Assembly: GCA_963704675.1 (NCBI GenBank)
Contig: OY969928.1
Coordinates: 1,178,001 to 1,242,000 of the forward strand
DNA length: 64,000 nucleotides
Direction: 5' to 3'
Origin: DASUVM01 sp963704675
GTDB lineage: Bacteria > Patescibacteriota > Saccharimonadia > Saccharimonadales > Saccharimonadaceae
In this document: positions 24,617-32,743 of the stretch, piece by piece
Layout: each line of letters begins with the position of its first letter
How positions within the stretch are numbered: the first letter of the stretch is position 1
The notes under the pieces: model-generated
Databases searched by the model: none
What the model saw: the letters and a program-made list of their open reading frames with translations, nothing else
Told to the model about the DNA's origin: nothing
Made by a program: the position numbers and the translations under genes

Positions 24617-24658
24617 GTACCCTACATGGGAGCATTAAAATAGGTACAAAGCAAAAAC

Positions 24659-24946
24659 ATGCAGATTGTAAACAAGAAGGTACTGAATGATTTTAGCGCA
24701 TCCCGCCCAGACGCGGAAGAGCAGATTAAAGCTTGGCGCAAGGAAGCAAGGAAGGCCGAGTGGAAGACTCCAAACGAGCTTAAGCAGAAATATGGTAGCG
24801 CAAGCATAATGAAGGGCGGAAACGTAGCTTTCAATATCTGCGGTAACAAGTACCGGCTCTGGGTAAAAATAAGTTTCAATAGTGGCGTAATCTTTGTGAA
24901 GAAAATTGGCACTCACAAAGAGTACGACAAGTGGGACATCAAGTAA
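24659..24946 (+). CDS. HigB-type mRNA interferase toxin
   Basis: 95 aa, RelE/ParE superfamily, HigB_toxin branch. VNKKVLNDFSASRPDAEEQI is the first helix region, WKTPNELKQKYGSASIMKGG is characteristic of the branch, FNICGNKYRLWVKISFNSG carries the basic strand, and FVKKIGTHKEYDKWDIK is the typical end. It cleaves mRNA on the ribosome when free. It lies 10 nt upstream of its HigA-like antitoxin. Confidence 0.85.
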   Translation: MQIVNKKVLNDFSASRPDAEEQIKAWRKEARKAEWKTPNELKQKYGSASIMKGGNVAFNICGNKYRLWVKISFNSGVIFVKKIGTHKEYDKWDIK

Positions 24947-24956
24947 GGGCAAAACT

Positions 24957-26174
24957 ATGGACATCAAACCAATCCGCAACGACAAAGACTACGAAGAGGC
25001 ACTCCTCTTAATTGAGGCTTTGGTCGAAAAAGACCCTGAACCAAATACTGAAGATGGCGACAAACTCAGCATCCTTTCTACGCTCGTAGAAAACTACGAA
25101 GCTAATTTATACCCAGACACACCCCCCAACCCGGTAGACGCTATCATATTCCGCATGGAACAAGCCGACCTAAAACCGGCAGACCTCATTCGATATCTTG
25201 GCAGTCGCAGCAAAGTATCCGAAGTCCTGTCCGGCAAACGTCAGCTTAGCCTAGAAATGATACGAGCACTAGAGGCGGGTCTAGGCATACCGGCCGAATC
25301 CCTTATACGAAAGTCCGAAGCTAGTGACGGGCAGTTTAACGCATGGAGTGACCCGCTCATCAAAGAAATGTCGAAGCGTGGCTATTTTGGCATGCAACTG
25401 TTCAACGGCAGCAACAAAGGGACTCTGCTCTCTACGTTCTTTGGTGGTCGTAATCCCGCTGAGCAACAACTAGCATGGCGAAAAACTCACTCCCGAATCT
25501 CTGTGCGTACAGATAACTTTGCAGCGCTTGCATGGGCTGAGTTCATAGCTCAAAAAGGCAGCAAAGTGACTACTCCTAAAGAATACGAGGACGGCACTGT
25601 CACAGTAGAGTTCATGCAAGAAATCGTAAGACTTAGCACGAAAGATAACGCACCACTTTTGGCGCAAGAGTTCCTTAGACAACACGGTATCGTACTGGTC
25701 GTTGCCGAACATCTGCCGAAGACTCGCGCAGATGCTGTAACCATACTAACGAACAAGAAAAAGCCAATTATAGGTTTGTCCTTACGTTATGACCGCATAG
25801 ATAACTTTTGGTTCACGCTGCTACACGAACTGGCACACATAAACCTTCACATACATCAAGAAGGTCGCTCCGTAATCATCGACGAACTCGACGAAGGACT
25901 TGGTGTTGATATTAGTCAGGATGAGCGTGACGCTGACGCACTTGCTCAAGATGCAGTAGTACCGGCAAGCAAGTGGGAGATTAGCCCAGCGAAGATAATT
26001 CCGTCCCCTATGGCAGCCCAAAGCCTAGCTAACGAGATGGGTGTACATGTTGCAGTCATAGCCGGATTTATGCAGTACAAGCATCAGAGCTACATCTACC
26101 TAAGAAAAATGGTTCACGGTGAAGATACGAAAGTGCGCCACATGTTCGAGAACCAGCTGAAGGAGAGCGAGTAA
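24957..26174 (+). CDS. HigA-like antitoxin fused to an ImmA/IrrE metallopeptidase
   Basis: 406 aa from ATG 24957. Residues about 1-120 resemble HigA with a C-terminal HTH (ADLIRYLGSRSKVSEVLSGK, RALEAGLGIPAESLI). Residues about 220-400 form an ImmA/IrrE domain with the zinc motif LLHELAHINLH (HExxH at about 290-294) and a later acidic stretch ERDADALAQD. Such fusions can regulate their own operon and degrade a repressor, as ImmA does in ICE induction. The stop overlaps the next start (TAATG). Confidence 0.85.
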   Translation: MDIKPIRNDKDYEEALLLIEALVEKDPEPNTEDGDKLSILSTLVENYEANLYPDTPPNPVDAIIFRMEQADLKPADLIRYLGSRSKVSEVLSGKRQLSLEMIRALEAGLGIPAESLIRKSEASDGQFNAWSDPLIKEMSKRGYFGMQLFNGSNKGTLLSTFFGGRNPAEQQLAWRKTHSRISVRTDNFAALAWAEFIAQKGSKVTTPKEYEDGTVTVEFMQEIVRLSTKDNAPLLAQEFLRQHGIVLVVAEHLPKTRADAVTILTNKKKPIIGLSLRYDRIDNFWFTLLHELAHINLHIHQEGRSVIIDELDEGLGVDISQDERDADALAQDAVVPASKWEISPAKIIPSPMAAQSLANEMGVHVAVIAGFMQYKHQSYIYLRKMVHGEDTKVRHMFENQLKESE

Positions 26175-26287
26175 TGACAGTAATCAGCGACTACGTTCCG
26201 GTTCTCAGGTTAAAACAGGCCGAGTGTGATGCGTTATCAGGTATTGAGCCCACCCTGCGCAACCACATCACACCACTCATCGAGTAA
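26174..26287 (+). CDS. sce7725/beta-family protein, N-terminal piece
   Basis: 37 residues, MTVISDYVPVLRLKQAECDA ... HITPLIE. This is the first strand-helix-strand of beta-family (sce7725) proteins, which normally continue from PLIE into the next segment. It ends at a double stop and the remaining protein continues from an ATG at 26290 in another frame, so the gene is split by a one-base shift. The overlap TAATG with the antitoxin stop shows coupled translation. Confidence 0.6.
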   Translation: MTVISDYVPVLRLKQAECDALSGIEPTLRNHITPLIE

Positions 26288-26289
26288 TA

Positions 26290-27297
26290 ATGCCCAATCC
26301 TAAGCGTGACAAAGACGACTTTAAAACAGTGCTCGCCGACTCGAAGACTATGCTACTGAGCAAGTTGCCGAAATTGGCGGCTGCTATAAACAAGTGCTGT
26401 CCCGAAGGGTCGGCGTTCGTCGATGTACACTTAATTGACGGCGAATTACGAGCCAGAACCCTCAAGACTATCCTAGACACAGTGGACGGTAAGAACTTGA
26501 CCCTTATACCGGTCACGCACATCATTCCTGTAGTTAGTACAGATGCGGACAGTGAAACCCGAAGCGTTGCTCTCAAATATGGTGTCGAGAGCAAGAATGG
26601 GCTATGTATACGGATAGACAGATACAATCTTGACGACGCTAACCTTAGTGATGTTATTACTAACTTTGTTGACAGCAATAAGCTAACCATTAGCGGCACC
26701 GATTTGTTAATTGACCTAGGTGTCATAGGAGCCGGAGACAAAGCGGATATAATAGCCGCCTCTCTGGTAAAGCTACCACGCCTAAATGAGTGGCGGTCGT
26801 TTATCGTTACGGGTGGAGCGTTCCCTAAAGACCTATCGGAGATGGAAAAGCACTCCCAAAAACAGATAACTAGATATGATTGGCAGCTATGGAGTAATCT
26901 GAATGCCCAGCCTGCGCTTACAAGGAAGCCAATTTACTCTGATTATACAATCCAACATCCTATACATCTTGGCCAGATTGACGGCGTAATTAACACTAGC
27001 GCAAGCCTGCGCTATACAGACGATGAACAGTGGGAGATTACGCGCGGAGAAGGTCTGAGAAACGAAAAGGGTGCAGGCTACAAGCAATACCCTGCAATAG
27101 CCAAACTAGTTAAACAGCAGCCGTACTTTAAGGGCCCTACATATAGTTCTGGCGACCACTACATCGACGATATGGCAAAGGATGGGAACGATAAAACCGG
27201 CAATCCTATGACATGGCTAAAGGCTGGCATCAACCACCACCTTACGCTTGTTGTAAAGGCGCTTGCCAGTCGTACCTCTGGAAAAGAATCTGCTTAA
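26290..27297 (+). CDS. sce7725/beta-family protein, main part
   Basis: 335 aa. Family landmarks: FIVTGGAFPKDLSEM, R-x-DWQLW, YSDYTIQHP, SASLRYTDDEQWEITRGEG, SGDHYIDDMA and WLKAGINHHLTLVV. The family is named after a phage T4 beta protein and occurs next to sce7726 genes in mobile and defence-rich regions; its activity is unknown. The last 56 nt overlap the convergent sce7726 gene. With the N-terminal piece it equals a normal family member. Confidence 0.75.
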   Translation: MPNPKRDKDDFKTVLADSKTMLLSKLPKLAAAINKCCPEGSAFVDVHLIDGELRARTLKTILDTVDGKNLTLIPVTHIIPVVSTDADSETRSVALKYGVESKNGLCIRIDRYNLDDANLSDVITNFVDSNKLTISGTDLLIDLGVIGAGDKADIIAASLVKLPRLNEWRSFIVTGGAFPKDLSEMEKHSQKQITRYDWQLWSNLNAQPALTRKPIYSDYTIQHPIHLGQIDGVINTSASLRYTDDEQWEITRGEGLRNEKGAGYKQYPAIAKLVKQQPYFKGPTYSSGDHYIDDMAKDGNDKTGNPMTWLKAGINHHLTLVVKALASRTSGKESA

Positions 27298-27847
27298 CCC
27301 TTCCAGCTAGGTCATCTATAGCCAAGCTGTCAGCTAGCTTTTCATAGATTACGCTGCGAGGCTTTGACCTAAAGCCATAAGCCTCATCTATATCTTCAAG
27401 AATTGACAGCGCCTCGCCCCGCCATAGTAGTCGCGCAATTGATTGGCCGTCCCGTTCATGATTAATGGCCGCCTTGCGTATCTCGTTAAACACCACACCA
27501 TCATCTAGCTGTTTTGCCACAGTAACGCCCCACCAGTCTGGTACAAGATTAAGTGCATCGTAAACGTGAGAAAACCCAACTACTAAAGTTACCTGGTCAA
27601 ACACCGCATTGTAGGCCTTTATCTGGCCGGGAAGTCGTAATAAGGTGTCTCTGTCGCTCTTAATCTCATAACAATGCAATATCCCGTTTACGGCAGCTAT
27701 ATCGGCACGAGCCGAGCCGTGATTAACACCCAGCTCTTCAATAATTAATGCGGGGTCAGTTTTGTGGTCGTCTTGAATCTTAATCCGGAGAGCCTCGCGG
27801 ATTATCAAGTCGTTGGTATCGAAAAAGTTTTTGTTTTTTGTTTGCAT
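27242..27847 (-). CDS. sce7726 family protein (PD-(D/E)xK nuclease-like)
   Basis: About 201 aa from ATG 27847 (a GTG at 27883 would add 12 residues). SARADIAAVNGILHCYEIKS contains the Asp and the ExK of a restriction-endonuclease-like core, and RLPGQIKAYNAVFDQVTLVV the following helix and strand. DWWGVTVA and a helical C-terminus are typical of the family. It is convergent with its partner sce7725, the usual association. A nuclease role is inferred from the motif. Confidence 0.8.
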   Translation of the reverse strand: MQTKNKNFFDTNDLIIREALRIKIQDDHKTDPALIIEELGVNHGSARADIAAVNGILHCYEIKSDRDTLLRLPGQIKAYNAVFDQVTLVVGFSHVYDALNLVPDWWGVTVAKQLDDGVVFNEIRKAAINHERDGQSIARLLWRGEALSILEDIDEAYGFRSKPRSVIYEKLADSLAIDDLAGRVKQILFQRYDWQAPLQQA

Positions 27848-27924
27848 GAAGCAGTTTGGATAAATAATATTATTACCCCTCACAACACTATCTTAGCACA
27901 ACAATACTCTCAAGCTTATTCGTA

Positions 27925-28116
27925 TTAATCCGACGGGCATACGTAGTAAGCATCCCGCCCCTCATAGTCCACAATGAACTCGCACGTCGCCTTGTAGTTG
28001 TCTAACGCCTCTTGTCTTTGTTGGCTTATGTAGCTACTACTAAGCATTGCGCTGGCGAATAACACAGCCATAAGTAGCCCGAGCCGTGCAGCGTTGTTGG
28101 TAAATATATGTCGCAT
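27925..28116 (-). CDS. Small single-pass membrane protein
   Basis: About 63 aa from ATG 28116, 8 nt after the preceding gene's stop. One hydrophobic helix (LGLLMAVLFASAMLSSSYI) is followed by a short extracytoplasmic part with two Cys (CEFIV ... YYVCPSD). The upstream gene ends with a similar Cys-containing segment (KQCLATQSSGDWFYDGYMCR), so both may form a disulfide-bearing surface patch. Confidence 0.6.
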   Translation of the reverse strand: MRHIFTNNAARLGLLMAVLFASAMLSSSYISQQRQEALDNYKATCEFIVDYEGRDAYYVCPSD

Positions 28117-28124
28117 GTCGTTAC

Positions 28125-28823
28125 TTATCGGCACATATAGCCGTCGTAGAACCAGTCGCCACTTGACTGTGTTGCTAGGCATTGTTTGCGGGCGGCATCA
28201 CGGATTGCCTCAGCTTCTTCGCGGGATGCGCTCTCAATAGCTTTTAGCTCTTGCTCTTTCAGCTCTTTTTGTTGGGTAAGCTCTCTGTTTTTCTGGTCGA
28301 TCTGTTGTTGGTTGATGTAGACCCAGCTACCTATGCCCGCTACTAGTAGAAAAGCGATTGATATAACAATAGCGACCGGTAACGCTACAGAGCGGCGGCC
28401 TTTGCTATCTTTCTTTGGCGGTGCGGACGCGGTAGGCTTGCCGTTATTGGTGGCATCGTACCAGTCACGGTATATACCGTACTTGAATAGCGCCAGTATA
28501 GAGAATATTGCCTGTAGGCTAATCAGACCGCCTATAATGGTGTTGATTGTCAGTAAAGCCAGCAATGACTTATTGCCCTTGAGTCGATTGAGCCGGTAGC
28601 CTGACCAAAATAGGTATGTTGCCCACGGTGCATAAATAACGAGCTGGTTAAGTCCTGCATCGCTCATAAATATCGTAAAGATATACCAGAGGAGGATGAA
28701 GCCGCCGCCGAGTGTTGCCCAGAAGCCCGCGCGCTGAATGGATTGCATCGCCTTTATAACGTCTGTGTCTTTGGTGAGTGCGTGCGGTAAGTCTTTGGCG
28801 CTTACCTTTTTGTTGGCCGCCAT
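28125..28823 (-). CDS. Four-helix membrane protein with coiled coil
   Basis: 232 aa from ATG 28823 (AAAGGAG upstream). Hydrophobic helices at about residues 33-52, 58-78, 85-110 and 145-170. A charged coiled coil follows (NRELTQQKELKEQELKAIES) and a Cys-containing tail. No family recognised. It is preceded by a leader of about 200 nt with strong secondary structure (see 28824-29034). Confidence 0.65.
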   Translation of the reverse strand: MAANKKVSAKDLPHALTKDTDVIKAMQSIQRAGFWATLGGGFILLWYIFTIFMSDAGLNQLVIYAPWATYLFWSGYRLNRLKGNKSLLALLTINTIIGGLISLQAIFSILALFKYGIYRDWYDATNNGKPTASAPPKKDSKGRRSVALPVAIVISIAFLLVAGIGSWVYINQQQIDQKNRELTQQKELKEQELKAIESASREEAEAIRDAARKQCLATQSSGDWFYDGYMCR

Positions 28824-29034
28824 ACTGAAACTCCTTTTACGGTTAGTTTCGACGGCATCAAAAAGTCCGCCGTCGAGCGATGACCTTTCGGCCACCCACA
28901 AACCTTTCGGAATGCGACCGCTGAAAACAGAGCCCAACGACGGACTTATTGTTTTCAGCGGATTTGTGCAATCATACCTTCCTGCAAGCAGGTGGCTCTA
29001 GACTGCCGTCGTAAAACGACTTGTGGTAATTATA
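28824..29034 (-). promoter_or_regulatory. Promoter and structured 5' leader of the four-helix membrane protein
   Basis: TATAAT lies at 29029-29034 on the minus strand. The leader of about 200 nt contains CGCTGAAAAC...GTTTTCAGCG (10 bp perfect), CGACGGC...GCCGTCG (7 bp) close to the ribosome site, and two CCGAAAGG loops. The motif CGACGG/CCGTCG recurs five times, allowing alternative pairings. It could be a riboswitch, an RNA thermometer or an independent RNA. I match it to no known class. Confidence 0.45.
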
Positions 29035-29097
29035 ACACTCTGGTAGACCTTTGTAAATCTGGCTAATTATGGTGTACAATATTTGTAGGTAATCAAA

Positions 29098-29475
29098 ATG
29101 AAAACACAAACACGCCGAGCCAATCAGCACATAACCGACCCGCGCCAAGCGGCTTTTAAGACTGCCTATTACGACCCAGAAAGCCGGACTTACAGCAACG
29201 CCCTCCAGTCAGCACTAGCGGTCGGATATAGCGAGTCAACCGCAAAAGATTTGCTGCACAACCGGCCTGCGTGGTTATCGGAAAAATGGGGAGAAAGTCG
29301 TATCTTTGAGCCCGATGACCTACTCCGTAAGCTGTCAGACATCATAGAAGACCGGGATGTAAGCACACGCGATAAATTAACGGCAATTCAGCTGATGATG
29401 AAAAATCAGGGTATGCTCAAAGACCGCATTGAGCTGAATGCGCGAAACCTGAATATACAGAGCGTACTTGATTAG
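29098..29475 (+). CDS. Phage small-terminase-like protein
   Basis: 125 aa. DPRQAAFKTAYYDPESRTYS, NALQSALAVGYSESTAKDLL and a helical end match the N-terminal HTH and core of small terminase subunits (TerS), which select viral DNA for packaging. A promoter TTGTAA/TACAAT precedes it, divergent from the membrane-protein operon. There is no large terminase, portal or capsid gene in E2, so it could redirect a helper phage's packaging or simply be a DNA-binding regulator. Confidence 0.65.
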   Translation: MKTQTRRANQHITDPRQAAFKTAYYDPESRTYSNALQSALAVGYSESTAKDLLHNRPAWLSEKWGESRIFEPDDLLRKLSDIIEDRDVSTRDKLTAIQLMMKNQGMLKDRIELNARNLNIQSVLD

Positions 29476-29508
29476 TATGCTCCCCATGCCATATCTGCTG
29501 CTGTTTTC

Positions 29509-29973
29509 TCATGATGGCTCCTCTGTGTATTCTGAAAAGTTAGCGCCCCGCATAACATCATTGATAACATGCTTCACGAGCGGCAACATTTCATCTGGCA
29601 GCTCATCTACAGAAAACCACGAAAGGTCATCGCATTTTTCTGGCTCGGCGTTTGTAATATCGCCCTGCCATTTCCTAGCTTCAAAAAATAAGTCAATGCG
29701 CTCTTGCCCTACTTGGTTTCTTGTTAGGCGGTGGCATGTATGAACTAGTTTCAGGTCTTTCGCGTCAACCGTAATACCAGCCTCTTCTTTGGCCTCACGT
29801 ACAATTCCGCTAGTTGCAAGTTCGTCACCGTCTAGGTGGCCAGCAATAACGCTATACTTGCCATCCTGATAGCCAGTGTTTGCTCGTCTAAGTAACAAGA
29901 CCCTGCTGTCTTGACGCAACAGAAGATATACAGCCGGGATTAGCTTAAAACGTTCACTTGCAGGTTCACTCAT
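29509..29973 (-). CDS. NUDIX hydrolase
   Basis: About 154 aa from ATG 29973, which overlaps the xis stop (ATGA). The Nudix box starts at GHLDGDELATSGIVREAKEE (G-x5-E-x7-REAxEEAGI). The family hydrolyses nucleoside diphosphates linked to another moiety, in house-cleaning or signalling. It occupies the position where E1 has its long cargo operon, directly behind xis. Confidence 0.85.
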   Translation of the reverse strand: MSEPASERFKLIPAVYLLLRQDSRVLLLRRANTGYQDGKYSVIAGHLDGDELATSGIVREAKEEAGITVDAKDLKLVHTCHRLTRNQVGQERIDLFFEARKWQGDITNAEPEKCDDLSWFSVDELPDEMLPLVKHVINDVMRGANFSEYTEEPS

Positions 29974-30158
29974 TTGCTTTTCTCCATTATTTTCATTACG
30001 TCTTCGCGATGATAGCGCCGGTCGTGCCGCACGCCAATACGCACGGCTTTCAGCACACCTTTTTCGTCCCATTGTCGCAAGGTATTCGGATGAACATTTA
30101 GCAATTCACTTGTTTGTTTGAGCGTGAGTAGTTGGGGCATCTTACTCTTTCGTGGCAT
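29970..30158 (-). CDS. Xis-like MerR-type HTH protein of E2
   Basis: 62 aa from ATG 30158. LLTLKQTSELLNVHPNTLRQ and VRHDRRYHREDVMKIMEK are clearly homologous to the E1 protein. GTATAGTAATAGT lies directly upstream of the ATG as in E1. Divergent from the replication/integration genes. Confidence 0.8.
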   Translation of the reverse strand: MPRKSKMPQLLTLKQTSELLNVHPNTLRQWDEKGVLKAVRIGVRHDRRYHREDVMKIMEKSK

Positions 30159-30191
30159 ACTATTACTATACATTAGTTGATAGAAGATGTG

Positions 30192-30899
30192 ATGAATACG
30201 CCAGAGAAATTGCGGCGGGTGGATGAGCTGACTGACGATAACGTTAGGCGGGTTTTCGATGTGGTTCTTGATATACATAAGCAACTTAACCTAGCAACTA
30301 CTGCAACAGTTACCATACCCGCCGCGCCACAAGCTGTGAAGTTCGGGCTGCTCCAAGACCGCTCCCGGCCGTCGCTTGATGAATACGAAGAAGGCCGCAA
30401 GCAAGCGTGTGCATTCCTTAAAGACGTTGGCGCTATAGCAGACTACCGCATGTTGAACTCTGACGTACAGCGCGTATGGCATAAGCTTGAGGTTACAGTA
30501 AACCGTGAGCTATTCGATAAGGTGCTGACAATGCTAGAGTACCGGCGCTCCGGACAAGCTCAACAAAAAACATCATCAGCCACCCGGCCAGAGTATGACG
30601 TAGACAATAACTTGCTGCGTTATGGTGATAAAACACTACGCATAAAAAACAACTCAATCCAGCACTTTATTTGTATGTTGACGTTTAAGAAGTTTGGGGC
30701 AAAGGTAGCCGAGCTACATATTCTTGATGCAGTTGACGCAGCAAGGGGTAACTACGATACAGACCATAGGAGCCGGGTGGTCAGTGACTCACGCCGGGAA
30801 CTCAACAAAAAAGCCGAGAAGATGTTTGGCCTGCACGACCTTTTTCTATACGACAGTGCGGAAGTCTGGATAAACACAACACTCTTTACAGATGAGTGA
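30192..30899 (+). CDS. Element accessory protein of E2, unknown
   Basis: About 235 aa from ATG 30192. First gene of the right-hand module, like the 558-aa protein in E1. Its C-terminal third (LRIKNNSIQHFICMLTFKKF ... SRRELNKKAEKMFGLHD ... WINTTLF) resembles the end of the E1 protein, while the N-terminal parts differ. Possible DNA-binding or replication-control protein. Confidence 0.55.
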   Translation: MNTPEKLRRVDELTDDNVRRVFDVVLDIHKQLNLATTATVTIPAAPQAVKFGLLQDRSRPSLDEYEEGRKQACAFLKDVGAIADYRMLNSDVQRVWHKLEVTVNRELFDKVLTMLEYRRSGQAQQKTSSATRPEYDVDNNLLRYGDKTLRIKNNSIQHFICMLTFKKFGAKVAELHILDAVDAARGNYDTDHRSRVVSDSRRELNKKAEKMFGLHDLFLYDSAEVWINTTLFTDE

Positions 30900-30945
30900 A
30901 CAGCGTAATTCACATTCATTCACTCTCATAGCACCCTGATTCACT
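30895..30945. repeat. Clustered TTCAC repeats
   Basis: TTCAC occurs at least three times in the plus strand, plus GTGAA in the opposite sense, within about 50 bp between the accessory gene and the next operon. This spacing is iteron-like and could be a Rep or repressor binding region. Confidence 0.3.
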
Positions 30946-30979
30946 GGCGGCTTTGTAATCTCGCAATGAGGTTACAAAA

Positions 30980-31162
30980 ATGTCAGCCGCAGATAAACCA
31001 CTAACACAAGCACAATGGCACGAACCAGCCGAAAAAATTGACTGGCGTGCATTGCTGTCGCCAGAAGACTTACAAAATCTGGCGGGTTTCTTTGACGTGC
31101 TGATAGAAATGGACTTCGAGCAACGTAAACAAGGAGAAGAAAATGGCAGCACGAAAAAATAA
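30980..31162 (+). CDS. Small conserved element protein of E2 (NLAGFFDVL family)
   Basis: 60 aa; its core NLAGFFDVLIEMDF matches the E1 protein at 21136. N-terminal Trp residues (QAQWHEP, IDWRALL) differ from E1. It lies at the same place in the module, ahead of SpoVG and Rep. Confidence 0.7.
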   Translation: MSAADKPLTQAQWHEPAEKIDWRALLSPEDLQNLAGFFDVLIEMDFEQRKQGEENGSTKK

Positions 31163-31334
31163 CTTGCCAGTAGACCCGAAAACAATCGCCTTAACAGCAC
31201 TCAACCTATCGCAGTATCATTTATTGCCAGCAGCGATACTCTGCATCTGGACGGCCGATAATTCAGTTCTCACGCGCTTAAAAGAGGAGATTGAGCAAGC
31301 AATCGAAGAGAATAATATCTCCATACCATTTTAG
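31143..31334 (+). CDS. Small element protein, 63 aa
   Basis: AAGGAGAAGAAA precedes ATG 31143, overlapping the previous gene by 20 nt. It is helical with a hydrophobic middle (LLPAAILCIWTADN) and an acidic end. It is positional counterpart, but no visible homologue, of the 44-aa E1 peptide. Unknown function. Confidence 0.55.
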   Translation: MAARKNNLPVDPKTIALTALNLSQYHLLPAAILCIWTADNSVLTRLKEEIEQAIEENNISIPF

Positions 31335-31336
31335 CT

Positions 31337-31606
31337 ATGATAACTGAACTGAATATCGTGCCGATTAAACCAACGAACGGTCTCATTGGGTTCGCCAGCA
31401 TTGTTATTGATAACAGCTTTTACATGGGCTCAATCGCCATCTATAAGCGCTTGGGTAGTGACGGCTACCGCCTTGTCTACCCATCGAAGAAAGTCGGCAA
31501 TCACCGACTACCTCTTTATTACCCTATCAATAAACAAGCAGGCCAACTTATTGAGCATACCATTGCCAAAAAGTGCCACGAACTATTTGAGAGCGGAGAC
31601 GCTTGA
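31337..31606 (+). CDS. SpoVG-like protein of E2
   Basis: 89 aa. ELNIVPIKPTNGLIGFASIV, YMGSIAIYKRL and YRLVYPSKKVGN align with the E1 protein and the SpoVG family; the C-terminal helix is AGQLIEHTIAKKCHELFE. The next gene starts 2 nt after its stop. Confidence 0.75.
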   Translation: MITELNIVPIKPTNGLIGFASIVIDNSFYMGSIAIYKRLGSDGYRLVYPSKKVGNHRLPLYYPINKQAGQLIEHTIAKKCHELFESGDA

Positions 31607-31607
31607 T

Positions 31608-32702
31608 ATGGTAGACACTGTGAAGCTGCTGCTTGGTGAAGACCAGTATGTTTTGAAGGAAGGTTTTGACTTTGCTTACTCGAAATCAGAGAGCGGTAAA
31701 CAGAGGTTCATACGCAAGCCGTCGCGTAATGAACTACGAGCGGGACTATATTTGCCAAGCATTACACTGATACGCCGCCCGATACCATTTGGTGGCACCA
31801 GCGCAGAGTTGGCTGTTGAGTTTTCAGCCCCCAAGCTACTATTTGGCAATAATTTTGCCGAGCTTCGAGATAGTGATTTTGATGCGGTAGTGGACAGGCT
31901 GCAACAGCGCCTAGCCTATATGGGTGTTGCTGTTGGCCGGGCGCAACTTTTCGGTGCAAAGGTTACAGGCTGGCACCCTAGCAAAAACATCATACTACCC
32001 GCGCTAGGTTGCCAAGCAGTTATTAACGCACTCGCCAAAGTAGAGCGAAGCCGTTTTTATGACACGCAGAAGACGGACTTTATTGACGGCGAGGCGCTAC
32101 ACTTTCACAGCAACTCAAAGGATGTTGCCTTTTACGATAAGCTGGCGGATTTGCGCAAGGCCAAGATTAGCGACAAGCGAGCGGTAGAAAGTGATAACCG
32201 AATACAAACAGACATCCTTGACCATGCTAGTAATGTGAGCGTGCTGCGGTTTGAGGTACGTTTGAATGGCATAAAAGCAATCAAACGTAACTACTCGGAG
32301 TTGCGGACACGAACACCTACATTTAGCTGGCTTTTCAATAGTGAGCATTCACGGCAAATATTGCTGAAGCATTGGTACGAGGTTGCTGAGAAGCTGGACT
32401 ATTTGGCAATGGACGCAAGCCGACCCCTTGAGCTATTACAGAACCACCTATCAGCCAACCGGACACGAGCTGCACCGCAAAAGACATTGGCAGAAGTTGC
32501 GGTTTTACTTATCGCCAACCAAGCCGGTGAGCCAGCGTTGCGACAAACACTTGATGCGCACTTTGGTAAACATGCATGGGCAAGATACAAACCGAGCAAA
32601 ATTGCACTGCCAGCCAGCCGACATAAGTTAGTACTACAAGCACAAGAAACATTGGAGCAGTTCAAACCACTAGCTACTGATGCTCTGTTAAAAGGTGCTT
32701 GA
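31608..32702 (+). CDS. Rolling-circle-type replication initiator (gpII/CRI-like) of E2
   Basis: 364 aa. MVDTVKLLLGE, LAVEFSAPKLLFGNNFAEL, WHPSKNIILPALG, QKTDFIDGEALHFHSNSKDV and AFYDKLADLRK are conserved with the E1 Rep over the whole length, with roughly half of the residues shared by eye. Same role proposed: nicking for rolling-circle replication of the excised circle. Confidence 0.8.
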   Translation: MVDTVKLLLGEDQYVLKEGFDFAYSKSESGKQRFIRKPSRNELRAGLYLPSITLIRRPIPFGGTSAELAVEFSAPKLLFGNNFAELRDSDFDAVVDRLQQRLAYMGVAVGRAQLFGAKVTGWHPSKNIILPALGCQAVINALAKVERSRFYDTQKTDFIDGEALHFHSNSKDVAFYDKLADLRKAKISDKRAVESDNRIQTDILDHASNVSVLRFEVRLNGIKAIKRNYSELRTRTPTFSWLFNSEHSRQILLKHWYEVAEKLDYLAMDASRPLELLQNHLSANRTRAAPQKTLAEVAVLLIANQAGEPALRQTLDAHFGKHAWARYKPSKIALPASRHKLVLQAQETLEQFKPLATDALLKGA

Positions 32703-32743
32703 AACATATAGTAAGCAATGGTAAGTTAGTAAGGAGTAATAAG

